A stretch of DNA of 64,000 nucleotides from Pelagibius sp. Alg239-R121 (GTDB lineage: Bacteria > Pseudomonadota > Alphaproteobacteria > Kiloniellales > Kiloniellaceae). A program made the translations under genes and the position numbers. The stretch is from positions 425,439 through 489,438 of the forward strand of contig NZ_CAMZOF010000008.1 of the NCBI RefSeq assembly GCF_947331435.1, read 5' to 3'. Under the pieces are notes generated by a model, which saw only the letters and a program-made list of their open reading frames with translations, did no database searches and was not told where the DNA came from. This document shows, one piece after another, positions 35,810 through 44,398 of the stretch. Within the stretch, counting starts at the first letter, position 1. Every line of letters starts with the position of its first letter.

Positions 35810-36048
35810 GGGTTGGTGTGCTGCACGCCCTGATGAGGGGGCGCGCCCTACCTGGGCGCTGGATAGCGCCTACCTAGCTTTCAAACTTTAGCTCCACGCT
35901 GCTTAGCGTTGCGTGAAGCAACGTAGTAAATGAAACGTTATCGTTCGCGAAAGATCCGCTTTGATCGACAGAGTGTGTTCGTTCCTGATGGAAGCAATCG
36001 GGAACGTGAACTGTGTTTGCTAGTTTTACGTGTGATTAGTGGTGCGCC
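35810..36048. other. Gene-free stretch between transporter terminator and Flp pilin
   Basis: I find no open frame with protein character here. The region shows GC-rich self-complementary pieces (GGGGGCGCGCCCTA and GGGCGCTGGATAGCGCC) near 35837-35870 and then becomes AT-richer. It may contain a small RNA or leftover repeat, but nothing that I can name. Confidence 0.3.
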
Positions 36049-36216
36049 TTAAGGAATCGTATCGGCGACAACCTGGGCGACGCGGTCGTACATCGCTCCC
36101 ATTTCCTGTCCCAGGTGCTGAAATCCGGCGATAGACGCAACGGCGACCAATGCGGCGATGAGGCCGTATTCAACAGCCGTCACACCCGATTCATCTCTAA
36201 GGAACTGGTTGATCAT
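36049..36216 (-). CDS. Flp/Fap-type pilin (55 residues)
   Basis: This small gene encodes a Flp-family type IVb pilin subunit. It has a short polar leader (INQFLRDESG), the signature VTAVEYGLIAALVAVASI near residues 12-29 with the prepilin-peptidase site before the Glu-Tyr pair, and a short C-terminal tail. Flp pilins form tight-adherence pili assembled by Cpa/Tad proteins. No cpa/tad genes are visible in the window, so this is an orphan copy whose assembly machinery must lie elsewhere. It sits downstream of the GGDEF-EAL gene on the same strand, across an AT-rich gap. Confidence 0.85.
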   Translation of the reverse strand: MINQFLRDESGVTAVEYGLIAALVAVASIAGFQHLGQEMGAMYDRVAQVVADTIP

Positions 36217-36273
36217 GCTGCAATCATATCGAGCATCTGATAACGAAAAATTAATAAAATAAATAACAGTAGA

Positions 36274-36297
36274 TTAATAAATCAGATGATTTATTAA
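36274..36297. promoter_or_regulatory. Perfect AT-rich inverted repeat upstream of the Flp pilin
   Basis: TTAATAAATC at 36274-36283 and GATTTATTAA at 36288-36297 are perfect inverted copies separated by four bases. The site lies in an AT-rich stretch (36240-36320) between the GGDEF-EAL stop and the pilin start, both on the minus strand. It may be an operator for the pilin promoter or the stem of a terminator for the upstream gene. The absence of a clean T run makes the operator reading slightly better. Confidence 0.4.
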
Positions 36298-36322
36298 AAT
36301 TATCGATTTTTTATTATAAAAG

Positions 36323-38203
36323 TTACGACTTATCTATTTCGGCAAGAAAATCAATTATTTTCGCGGCCTCGATTGGGCGCGAGTAGTGGTAACCCTGGAC
36401 CAGATGACAGCCGAGGCGCAGCAATCCCTTTGCAGTTTCGGCGTCTTCAACACCTTCTGCAATGACATCCATATTCAATCCGTGAGCCAGAGTAATGATC
36501 GTTCTGACGATCTCTCTGATCTCTACGTCCTGCGTCATCTGAAAGACGAAACTCTGATCGATTTTAAGATAGTCGAACGGGAACTTGTGCAGATAGCTGA
36601 GGCTCGAATAACCGGTGCCGAAATCATCGATCGAAAGTTGAACCTGGAGTGTTTTCAACTCATCCAAGATCTTAACGGCGGCCTTGGGATCTTCCATCAG
36701 GAGAGATTCGGTAACTTCCAGCTTTATGCAGCTTGGATCGAGGTCATAGGCCGAGAGACAGTGGGCAACGTCGTCGATCAAACTCTCGTCCGTAAGCTGG
36801 CGGCTCGACACATTGACGCTCATGAACATCTTTTTGTCGATCACGCCCTCGTCACGCCAGCGCCGCAACTGGGCACAGGCTTCCTTCAGAACCCAACGGC
36901 CGATCTGAATGATCAGGCCGGTATCCTCCGCGATTGAAATAAAGTCAAACGGTCCGACCAACCCACGCGTAGGGTGCTGCCAGCGGATAAGCGCCTCAAA
37001 GCCGGCAACCTTGTGCACATTCAGTGCCATAATGGGTTGATAGAACAGGACAAACTCATCGCCGCTTTTTACCGCTCTCCGGAGGTCTGTTTCGATCTCC
37101 AGGCGAGGTATGTCGGCGCTGCGCATTGCCGGTTCAAAGAATACGTAGTTTGGACGACTCTTAGCTTTGGCCGTTTCAAGTGCACAGGTTGCGTCCTGGA
37201 GCAGGCTCTCCGCACGGCTGTAGTCAACACGGCTGTCGGCGATGCCGATACTGCCGCTGCAGAACACATCCCGGCCTTCGATTTCAATCGGCTCTTCAAG
37301 CAACGCCAATACCCGGCGTGCACAGGCCGTCGCATCGTCAGAATCGGAGACATTTTCTATCAGGATGCCAAAGTCGTCACCGCCAAGCCGTGCCAGCGTA
37401 TCGCCGGGACGCAAGGCTTCGCGGATGCGCTGACTCACCAAGACAAGTAACTGGTCTCCAGCCTTCAGCCCCAGGCTGTCATTGACATCCTTGAAACGAT
37501 CGATGTTGAACAAAAGCACGGCAAACCCGGGCTCTCCCCGCCGCTGTGTCCGCTGAATTGCGTGGTTGAGCCGGTCGGAGAATAAAGAGCGGTTCGGTAA
37601 AGCCGTGAGGCGGTCGTGGAAGATGTCATAACGCAGCTGATTCTCTGCCAGCTCATGCTCAACGATTTTTTGCTGGAGGGCTTCGTTAGCGTCAATCAGT
37701 TCTGCGGTGCGTGCTGAAAGCTCTGCTTCAAACTTGTCCGCAGTGTCTGTCAGGTCTTTCCGTGTCGTATCAATAATCTCTTGATACTCATGGCTTCGCC
37801 GCGCGAGCTCGCCCCAAACAGAAAGCAAACGTTCCAGACGACGCGGCGTATGACGCGCGAGATTCCCGAGCTCAACCTGCGCTGTCGTGTAGTCGCGTCT
37901 TTCGACAGCATCCGTCCAGCGGGCCATCGGCACTAGAAATGCGCGCTGTATAAGAAACAAAACAACGGCACCGCTCGCAAGACCGGCACTCCAAACGATG
38001 AGGAATATCCGTCCGTCCGGCACGGCTTTCCCATGGTCCAACCAACTGCAGAGAGACGCAATTCCCATTGCGACCAAGGAAATCCCGATGAAGGCACTGA
38101 CGCAGATGCGCCGGTTGGCCAGCAACAGGCTCGTGCTAGGAAGCGGCTGATCAGTTGCGCCGGGAAGCGGTCCATCGGAAAGGGTCGGAGGGAGATCGGT
38201 CAT
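36323..38203 (-). CDS. Membrane GGDEF-EAL cyclic-di-GMP signalling protein
   Basis: This 626-residue protein has two N-terminal membrane spans (about 32-54 and 66-88), a coiled-coil linker, then GGDEF (about 190-355) and EAL (about 370-620) domains. The GGDEF site reads GGDDF with an upstream RPGD inhibitory-site motif five residues before, so cyclase activity is possible but uncertain. The EAL domain keeps FEALIRW, VNVSSRQL, LEVTESLL, IDDFGTGYSS, LKIDQSF, IAEGVED and the final QGYHYSRP, so phosphodiesterase activity is likely. It is probably a membrane sensor for motile/sessile control. Confidence 0.94.
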   Translation of the reverse strand: MTDLPPTLSDGPLPGATDQPLPSTSLLLANRRICVSAFIGISLVAMGIASLCSWLDHGKAVPDGRIFLIVWSAGLASGAVVLFLIQRAFLVPMARWTDAVERRDYTTAQVELGNLARHTPRRLERLLSVWGELARRSHEYQEIIDTTRKDLTDTADKFEAELSARTAELIDANEALQQKIVEHELAENQLRYDIFHDRLTALPNRSLFSDRLNHAIQRTQRRGEPGFAVLLFNIDRFKDVNDSLGLKAGDQLLVLVSQRIREALRPGDTLARLGGDDFGILIENVSDSDDATACARRVLALLEEPIEIEGRDVFCSGSIGIADSRVDYSRAESLLQDATCALETAKAKSRPNYVFFEPAMRSADIPRLEIETDLRRAVKSGDEFVLFYQPIMALNVHKVAGFEALIRWQHPTRGLVGPFDFISIAEDTGLIIQIGRWVLKEACAQLRRWRDEGVIDKKMFMSVNVSSRQLTDESLIDDVAHCLSAYDLDPSCIKLEVTESLLMEDPKAAVKILDELKTLQVQLSIDDFGTGYSSLSYLHKFPFDYLKIDQSFVFQMTQDVEIREIVRTIITLAHGLNMDVIAEGVEDAETAKGLLRLGCHLVQGYHYSRPIEAAKIIDFLAEIDKS

Positions 38204-38602
38204 ATGCCTGCTTCAGTGATCCACTGCAGTGAAAACGCCTGGAAGAACCGCAGAACCTGTTCCCACGTGACGGGACTTCATACAGATATGCGAAACAAGG
38301 TGATACACGAACCACCTTAACGGGTGGTTAGCATTCGCAATGTGGTGCCATCGCTTAGCGAGACAAAATTCCAACATTGTGCAGTTCATTGAGATGGAGG
38401 TGAAAAACACTATTAGGTTGTAGAAAAACAACCGTACCAAAATCAGGATCAAGCGAATCTGATCAGAACAAAAGGAATGCGACTCTTCGCCTGGAGTGTG
38501 ATCTTTCCAAGGAAAAACGGTCAAATCCGTGAATCGCTGACCGAAAATTGGAAAGAGCGACTGATTCACGTTTTCGCAGATACGGGGATATACGATCAGG
38601 CT
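38204..38602. other. Gene-free region with a small hairpin
   Basis: About 400 bases without a convincing gene. AACCACC at 38310-38316 pairs with GGTGGTT at 38323-38329, forming a 7-base stem. Overlapping frames on both strands (for example 38477-38860 plus) lack protein-like composition. The promoter of the GGDEF-EAL gene should lie at the left edge. Confidence 0.4.
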
Positions 38603-38935
38603 CTAGAATATCTCTGTGGCACCAATAACGATCAATCCCCAAAGAGTGACCGAGAGCACACACAAAAAGGAAATCGACTGTTTGTGATTCCATCGCGTGT
38701 CATTGTCTATCTGATCGCTGAAAACAACTGCCGTATTAATCAGTTGTTGCCATCTTCTCACAACAGGCTCGCGCTCCACGCCAGCCCGGACAGCCAGTTC
38801 GCCAAGCGTTCGAACGGGCGAGGGTGCTACTTTTCGCGGTGCCGACGCCGACAACGTTGATTCCTTGAGGAGATCAGCCTCGCCATGTTTGGCCGGATGA
38901 AAAATACCTGCTTGCCGTTTCAACGTCTGCGCCAT
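38603..38935 (-). CDS. Hypothetical small protein with C-terminal membrane helix
   Basis: This 110-residue predicted protein starts at ATG 38935 with AAGGGGAA a few bases upstream, a good ribosome site. The first 85 residues are polar and basic. The last 22 are hydrophobic (ISFLCVLSVTLWGLIVIGA), the shape of a tail-anchored or single-span membrane protein. No family is recognised. It is divergent from the PP2C phosphatase gene. An overlapping plus-strand frame is less protein-like, so this is my preferred reading of the region. Confidence 0.45.
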   Translation of the reverse strand: MAQTLKRQAGIFHPAKHGEADLLKESTLSASAPRKVAPSPVRTLGELAVRAGVEREPVVRRWQQLINTAVVFSDQIDNDTRWNHKQSISFLCVLSVTLWGLIVIGATEIF

Positions 38936-39072
38936 GTCAATTCCCCTTGTTTCCTTGTGGAAAATTGCAACCGTCTAACGCAAGAGTCTAAATTGGCCGG
39001 ATGTTTAAAGGGTTAACAGATGACTGATAGCCACAATACGTCGTAAATTTTAGACAATTACCGTTCTCGATC

Positions 39073-39849
39073 TTGGAGTGGTTTTTTTTGTTGTCGTCGC
39101 AGAGTGATAGCCTGTGGGACGTTGCCGTAGTGCAACGGCTCGGCGATCGGTCCTTGCAGGAGGACCGGGCCGGTTTTCGGCTGATGGACGAACCTGCAAG
39201 CTGTTTATTAGTGGCGGCCGATGGATTGGGCGGTCATCGCGGTGGCGACGCCGCCGCGGCAGCGGCAGTAAACGCTGTCTGTACCACTTGGGAGAGCCAG
39301 CCCGAGGCAGATCCAGCCGCCTTGCGGCGCTGTATCAATCAGGCTCAAGAAAGCGTGGCAAAGGTCTCTGCAAACTATGGAAATGATGCACGCACGACCT
39401 GCGTTGCAGTTGTTTTGGATAGTAATGTCGCGTATTGGTCGCATCTCGGTGATAGTCGATTGTATGGTTTCCGCCAAGGCGATACCATTCATCGAACGAA
39501 AGATCACTCAGTGGCCCGTTTGATGTTTGAAATGGGTGAGTTGAGCGAAGAAGAGGCCAACAACGGTCCCGAACAGGGTCGGCTATACAAAAGCCTTGGT
39601 CCAGATGCAGCGCAGGAATTTAAAGTCGCAGAAGCGCCTGTGCGGCCTGGCGATGGATTTTTGCTTTGCACGGACGGTTTTTGGGTAAGCCTGTCCGAGA
39701 CGGAAATGGCGACGGCAATGCTGGCGGAAAACCTTGAAGAAGCCCTGTCGGATCTGGCCGAACTTGCAGTAAATCGCTCGAACGGTCACAGCGACAATGT
39801 GACAGTTTGTGCCGCAAGATTAAGATATGATGCGAGGCTGACTCAGTGA
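39073..39849 (+). CDS. PP2C-family Ser/Thr protein phosphatase
   Basis: This 258-residue metal-dependent phosphatase keeps the PP2C core: RSLQEDRAGF near 26-35, AADGLGGHRGGD near 47-58, LGDSRLYGFR near 123-132, LCTDGFWVS near 197-205 and HSDNVTV near 242-248, including the Asp metal ligands. No ATG fits. The frame opens with TTG at 39073, and another TTG lies at 39091, so the start is uncertain. It is followed 25 bases later by a large Ser/Thr kinase gene, the usual kinase-phosphatase pair of bacterial Hanks-type signalling. Confidence 0.9.
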   Translation: MEWFFLLSSQSDSLWDVAVVQRLGDRSLQEDRAGFRLMDEPASCLLVAADGLGGHRGGDAAAAAAVNAVCTTWESQPEADPAALRRCINQAQESVAKVSANYGNDARTTCVAVVLDSNVAYWSHLGDSRLYGFRQGDTIHRTKDHSVARLMFEMGELSEEEANNGPEQGRLYKSLGPDAAQEFKVAEAPVRPGDGFLLCTDGFWVSLSETEMATAMLAENLEEALSDLAELAVNRSNGHSDNVTVCAARLRYDARLTQ

Positions 39850-39874
39850 CTTTTCGTTTTCGGCGACAATTTGC

Positions 39875-42853
39875 ATGAACGAACTTTACCACCACAACGC
39901 ACTCCCGCCGGATTCGACTGTTGACGAATACCGGTTGATCGAAGTGCTGGGCGAGGGCGGGTTTGGCATCGTTTACCGGGGCGAAGGCCGTTATCTGGGT
40001 GATCAGGTTGCGATCAAGGAGTATCTGCCGCGTCACCTTGCGACGCGCACGGAAGGAACGACCGTCGCCCCGACTTCATCCGATTCCGAGGAAGCCTATA
40101 GCTGGGGGCTGAAGAAGTTCCAGGAAGAAGCCCGCATTCTCTGGAATCTCGCGCAACCCGAACGCCACCCCAATATCGTAGCTGTTCGGCGGTTTTTCGA
40201 GGCCAACGGCACCACCTACATGGTGATGGACTTCGAAGAGGCGCGACCGTTGTCGGATTTGCTGAAAGGCAACGCCACACTGCCTCAAAAGCGCCTGGAG
40301 GCGGCTCTCTTCAGCCTGCTGAACGGCTTGAAGCGCGTTCATGAAGCGGGAGTCTGGCACCGGGATATAAAACCGGCCAACATTCTCATTCGCGCGGACG
40401 GCAGCCCTGTGTTGCTGGATTTTGGCGCCGCCCGACAGACACTAGATACACAGACCCGCTCCGTCGTAGCGGCGATCACGCCGCCTTATGCAGCGTTTGA
40501 ACAATACGCCGCCCGAGGGAACGATGGCCCTTGGACCGACATTTATGCGCTTGGTGTCACGCTTTACCGCTGTATCACCGGTAAGCTTCCGCCCGATGCT
40601 GCCGAACGGGCCGATGAAGACAGCCTGACACCATTGTCGGAACAGGATTTACCCGGCTACACCCCGACGTTCCTCGCGGCCGTTGACCGGGCACTGGAGA
40701 TCCGGGCTAAGAACCGCCCACAGTCAGTCGACGAGTGGCGCAGCCATTTCGACGGCTTGAGTGAGGCAGCGGCCGACGCCCAAGATAGTGGCGGAGATAC
40801 CACGGTGTTGCGGGCCTTCACGCCGCCCGCCGATGCGCCGGAACCCGCCTCAGCAGAAAGAGTTTCGGCGCCTCTTTTGGGTGAGAGCGAAAGACTGGCC
40901 GGAAGCGGGCGGGGCGAGGGGTCGTCCAATCAGAAGCTGGTCCTGTTCGGAGTGGCAATCGCCATCGTGTTGGCCGGTGTGATTGGTGCGACGCTTATCG
41001 ACAGGGACAGTCTTTTCGGCGATCCGGAAGGAGATGCCTGGCAGGAGGCGCAGCAGGCGGGCGATGCGGCGTCAGTCTCGGATTTCATCCGCCGCTATCC
41101 CGATGGCGACTATACGCTGGAAGCGAACGCACTGCTTGCGAAGATCAAGCAGGAAGCGGCGGCCAAAGCGGCAACCGAGGCGGCAGCCCAGGCGGAAAAC
41201 GCAGATGAAGCCGCTTGGGCGCAAGCTCAGGCCGGAAATACGTCGGCTGCATACACCGCCTATCTTACAAGCCAGCCAAACGGGAAGTTTACCGCCGAAG
41301 CGCGCAGCCGGCGCGACGTGCTGGAACGTGAACAGCAGGCCTGGAATCAGGCGGAACGCTCAAAGAATCTGGCAGGTTACCAATCTTATCTGCAGGCCTT
41401 TCCAGCAGGCGCGCATCAGCGCGAGGCCCAAAACCGCGTCGCCGACCTCAAGGAACAAGCTGCAGCTCAAGCACAGGCTCAGTCTCAGGCAGAAGCCAGG
41501 CAAAGAGCCGCAGAAGCGGCAGCGGCAAAGGCTGCCGAATTGGCAAAAGCCGAAGCCAAGACAGAAGCGCTTCGCCAGCAACAATTGGCAGCAAAGCAGG
41601 CCAGAGAACAGCTGAGTTGGGCTGCAGCTGAAGCCAGTGATTCGATCTCTGCTTACCAAGCCTATTTAAACGACTATAGCGACGGCGCCAATGCCACAGC
41701 AGCAAGAGAGCGGATTGCCGCTTTGCAGACGCAAGCTGAACTGCGCTCAAAAGAAGCAGCAGAGGCAGAGGCAGAGGCAAAAACGCAAGCCGACAAACAA
41801 GCCTGGGCGAGCGCCAGTGCCCGCAACAGCGTCGATGCCTATCGCGCCTACATGCAAGACTACCCGAGCGGTCAGTACAGTGATGATGCGCAGCAACGCC
41901 TGAACGCGTTGCTGACACCTGTCGTCACCAAAACAACTGGCCGTTATGCCGTGCGCCGTAACGCCAATGTTCGCAGCCAACCCTCGCGCGACGGCATCAT
42001 CCTGGGGAGCTTGAGAACGGGTAACGAGGTGCGCGTCATGGCACGCGTGTCTGTTGCAGGCGAAACCTGGTTTCAAATCGAACGTGGCGGCGACGAGGCT
42101 TTTGTATTTGGCAGCCTGTTGAGGGAGATGCCCCGAGAGGAAATCATCGCCTGGAACGAACTACGGATCGTCGTGGATGAAACCTTTGGCGACCCTGTCT
42201 CTCCCGGCGAGAAGGCCGCCGCAATCACGTCTTTCCTCGATAGCTATCCGGACAGCCACCATGCCGCCGAAGCCAAGGCGGAACGGGAAACCTATCGGGA
42301 AGAGCAGGTACAGTTGGACAGGCAACGCCTCACCCAAGCCGCCGCCGAGGAGGCTGCAAGAGCAAAAGCCGCCGCAGAATTGGCCGAAGCACAGAGGTTG
42401 GCCGAAGCCCAGAAACTGGCGGAAAGCGAGAAATTAGAGGAAGCCCGAAAAACGGCGGAGGCGGCCAGGCTTCAAAAAGAAACGCAGGATAAGGCGCAGC
42501 AGCAAGCTGCAAACGACCAAACCGCACTGACAGCCTTCCCGGAACCCTCTATCTCGCGCGACGACATGCAGGCTTTCTTCGAGGACAAAGAATACGTCCT
42601 TCGGCAGATCATCACCGATTACAATCGTGAGAACCGCATCCACATCCGGGGCGCGGCGGCTGACCCTCGGGCTGTGCGCATCTTCTCTCTTTCGGTACGC
42701 AGCGCGCTACCGCCGTCTGTCGGAGATGGCCGCTACGCAGACGTCAATTTCGCGATAAAAGACGGACGCAATGAAGTCTTTCGGCCGTTCCGTTTCGGGA
42801 TTCTGTGGAATGACGGCGAACCCGAAATCATATCCCACAGCCGCTTGAAATAA
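39875..42853 (+). CDS. Membrane Ser/Thr protein kinase with tandem repeats and SH3-like domain
   Basis: This 992-residue Hanks-type kinase has its kinase domain at about 18-295: glycine loop GEGGFGIVY, catalytic Lys in VAIKEY (K48), HRDIKPAN at 162-169 and DFG at 182-184. All are intact. A membrane span lies at about 354-374. The extracytoplasmic part contains five repeats of about 37 residues (starting near 388, 447, 489, 581, 643), each with AW/SW and a SYLQAFPAG-like end. An SH3-like (SH3b) domain follows at about 688-755 (NVRSQPSRDG), then an Ala/Glu-rich coiled coil and an unassigned C-terminal domain. It forms a pair with the preceding PP2C. Confidence 0.93.
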   Translation: MNELYHHNALPPDSTVDEYRLIEVLGEGGFGIVYRGEGRYLGDQVAIKEYLPRHLATRTEGTTVAPTSSDSEEAYSWGLKKFQEEARILWNLAQPERHPNIVAVRRFFEANGTTYMVMDFEEARPLSDLLKGNATLPQKRLEAALFSLLNGLKRVHEAGVWHRDIKPANILIRADGSPVLLDFGAARQTLDTQTRSVVAAITPPYAAFEQYAARGNDGPWTDIYALGVTLYRCITGKLPPDAAERADEDSLTPLSEQDLPGYTPTFLAAVDRALEIRAKNRPQSVDEWRSHFDGLSEAAADAQDSGGDTTVLRAFTPPADAPEPASAERVSAPLLGESERLAGSGRGEGSSNQKLVLFGVAIAIVLAGVIGATLIDRDSLFGDPEGDAWQEAQQAGDAASVSDFIRRYPDGDYTLEANALLAKIKQEAAAKAATEAAAQAENADEAAWAQAQAGNTSAAYTAYLTSQPNGKFTAEARSRRDVLEREQQAWNQAERSKNLAGYQSYLQAFPAGAHQREAQNRVADLKEQAAAQAQAQSQAEARQRAAEAAAAKAAELAKAEAKTEALRQQQLAAKQAREQLSWAAAEASDSISAYQAYLNDYSDGANATAARERIAALQTQAELRSKEAAEAEAEAKTQADKQAWASASARNSVDAYRAYMQDYPSGQYSDDAQQRLNALLTPVVTKTTGRYAVRRNANVRSQPSRDGIILGSLRTGNEVRVMARVSVAGETWFQIERGGDEAFVFGSLLREMPREEIIAWNELRIVVDETFGDPVSPGEKAAAITSFLDSYPDSHHAAEAKAERETYREEQVQLDRQRLTQAAAEEAARAKAAAELAEAQRLAEAQKLAESEKLEEARKTAEAARLQKETQDKAQQQAANDQTALTAFPEPSISRDDMQAFFEDKEYVLRQIITDYNRENRIHIRGAAADPRAVRIFSLSVRSALPPSVGDGRYADVNFAIKDGRNEVFRPFRFGILWNDGEPEIISHSRLK

Positions 42854-42985
42854 TCTACTTTAAGTAGTATAAACGCATTTATTTCTAGCATAACTATTGG
42901 TGCCAAGGAATTAACGTGTCAAAGTAGCAAATTTAACCGCATTCAGATTCAGCGCCTCTGTACACAAGGTAGAAGGATCGAAGCC

Positions 42986-43666
42986 GTGGGTAAGATTGAG
43001 CAACACATACTCGACGATTCCGCACGAAAGAAAGCCTTGGGCCAATTCTCAAGCGCGAAAATACTCATCAATTACAGCCCGGTTGCCTTTGGGGAAAGCC
43101 ACGCGTCAGTTATTGCGCGGGCAATTGTCTGGGATTTGATGGACACCGGATGTGTAAAGAGATTATTTACCGAGCAGGCAAATAGTCAACTTGGCGAGAG
43201 AACTCTTGAGGATAGACTTCAAACACTGGCGAAACCCAAAATCAGTGAAGAAGGGAATATATCGTATACCGGAGGCGGCACAGAGTCTGAATTGTCCGAT
43301 CCGATCGAAGAACTCTATCTTGCTCGAGAGGCGCTGAACGAGATTAGTGGTCGCGAGAAGCCCGACATCACCTACATGAGCTTGATGCAACATGCTGTTC
43401 ACTGCGGAGTATCTGTTTATTGCTATGATGTGAAAATCAGCAAAGACCGGCTGCCAGGAGGCCGAAGACGTTATCCACGCTTAACGGATAGCGAAGTCCT
43501 GGCGATGCGCAACGAGCATATGACAACAAAATACCTCAATACCCCAAATCGCACCGAAGCGGGAACCGTGTTGCTTGGTGGGTCAGATCATTTTGACGAA
43601 CATTCCCGTCCCACTTTGTTAGAGACCATGAAAATTCCTGAAATGTCGTACATTCGTTGCGATTGA
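42986..43666 (+). CDS. Uncharacterised protein with GESH ... DH pattern (possible TIKI/ChaN-like fold)
   Basis: This 226-residue protein is not assigned by a named family with confidence. GTG at 42986 follows AAGGAT at good spacing. Residues 34-45 (VAFGESHASVIA) resemble the GExH motif of the TIKI/ChaN/EreA-like superfamily, where it binds metal. A late GTVLLGGSDHFDE near 193-205 resembles the second histidine motif of the same fold. Composition is more AT-rich than the neighbours. It lies between the kinase gene and a response regulator of opposite strand, ahead of a short hairpin. Confidence 0.55.
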   Translation: MGKIEQHILDDSARKKALGQFSSAKILINYSPVAFGESHASVIARAIVWDLMDTGCVKRLFTEQANSQLGERTLEDRLQTLAKPKISEEGNISYTGGGTESELSDPIEELYLAREALNEISGREKPDITYMSLMQHAVHCGVSVYCYDVKISKDRLPGGRRRYPRLTDSEVLAMRNEHMTTKYLNTPNRTEAGTVLLGGSDHFDEHSRPTLLETMKIPEMSYIRCD

Positions 43667-43673
43667 TCGTTGA

Positions 43674-43696
43674 AAAAACCCGGCAGGTTTTTATCT
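43674..43696. terminator. Short bidirectional terminator
   Basis: AAAAACC at 43674-43680 pairs with GGTTTTT at 43686-43692 around CGGCA. A-rich and T-rich arms allow it to work on both strands. It separates the convergent genes ending at 43666 and 43703. Confidence 0.6.
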
Positions 43697-43702
43697 AATT
43701 GA

Positions 43703-44398
43703 TCATTCCGGCATAGATGCCGTCATCCGATAGCCCCGTCCACGGATCGTGGAAATAAGCTTGTTGTCCGCCTCGTCGTCAATTTTTATGCGCAACCGTC
43801 GAATATAGACGTCCACCACATTGGTCAGCGGATCTTCGTGTGCGCCCCAGACGTTCTGCAGGATACGGGCGCGGCTCACAACCTTGCCGGATTCCACCAT
43901 CAGAAACTCCAGCAGAGCGTATTCCAGCGACGTCATCTCGATCTCCACGCCAGCGCGCCGCACGATTAAAGCCTCGCGGTCGAAGGTCAGGTCGTCGATG
44001 GTCAAAACCCGTGTCTTTTCTGCCCAGGATTCAGATTTAGCCAGGCGCCGCTGCAGGTTTTCCAGACGCGCCAGCAACTCGTCGAAGGCGAAAGGCTTGG
44101 TCAGGTATTCGTCAGCCCCCAACTGCAGGCCCCGCACAATATCCTCGGTGCTGTCGAGGGCGGTGAGCATCAGGACCGGTGTCGCGTTCTTTTCCATCCG
44201 TAACGAGCGGCAGATCTCGCGCCCATCGAGGATCGGAAGCATGAGATCCAGAATAATGCTGTCCCACTCTGAGCTGCGGGCAAGATCAAGACCGGTTTGG
44301 CCATCGTTCGCGACCTCCACCTGATGTCCCTCGGCGCGCAGTCCTCGGGCAAGGAACTCAACAATGCGTGCGTCGTCTTCGACCAGCAAAAGCTTCAT
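43703..44398 (-). CDS. OmpR/PhoB-family response regulator
   Basis: This 231-residue regulator has a receiver domain (about 1-118) with acidic pair EDD near residues 7-9, phosphoacceptor Asp in IILDLMLPILDG near 51, Thr in LMLTALD and Lys in LTKPFAFDEL. The winged-helix DNA-binding domain (about 128-230) ends TIRGRGYRM. Its ATG overlaps the stop of the histidine kinase gene by four bases, so the two form a coupled two-component pair. Confidence 0.95.
   Translation of the reverse strand: MKLLLVEDDARIVEFLARGLRAEGHQVEVANDGQTGLDLARSSEWDSIILDLMLPILDGREICRSLRMEKNATPVLMLTALDSTEDIVRGLQLGADEYLTKPFAFDELLARLENLQRRLAKSESWAEKTRVLTIDDLTFDREALIVRRAGVEIEMTSLEYALLEFLMVESGKVVSRARILQNVWGAHEDPLTNVVDVYIRRLRIKIDDEADNKLISTIRGRGYRMTASMPE

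Noticed and set aside
38477..38860. 127-codon plus-strand frame
   Set aside because: It overlaps the better-supported minus-strand small protein, has no ribosome site and has a random-looking composition.
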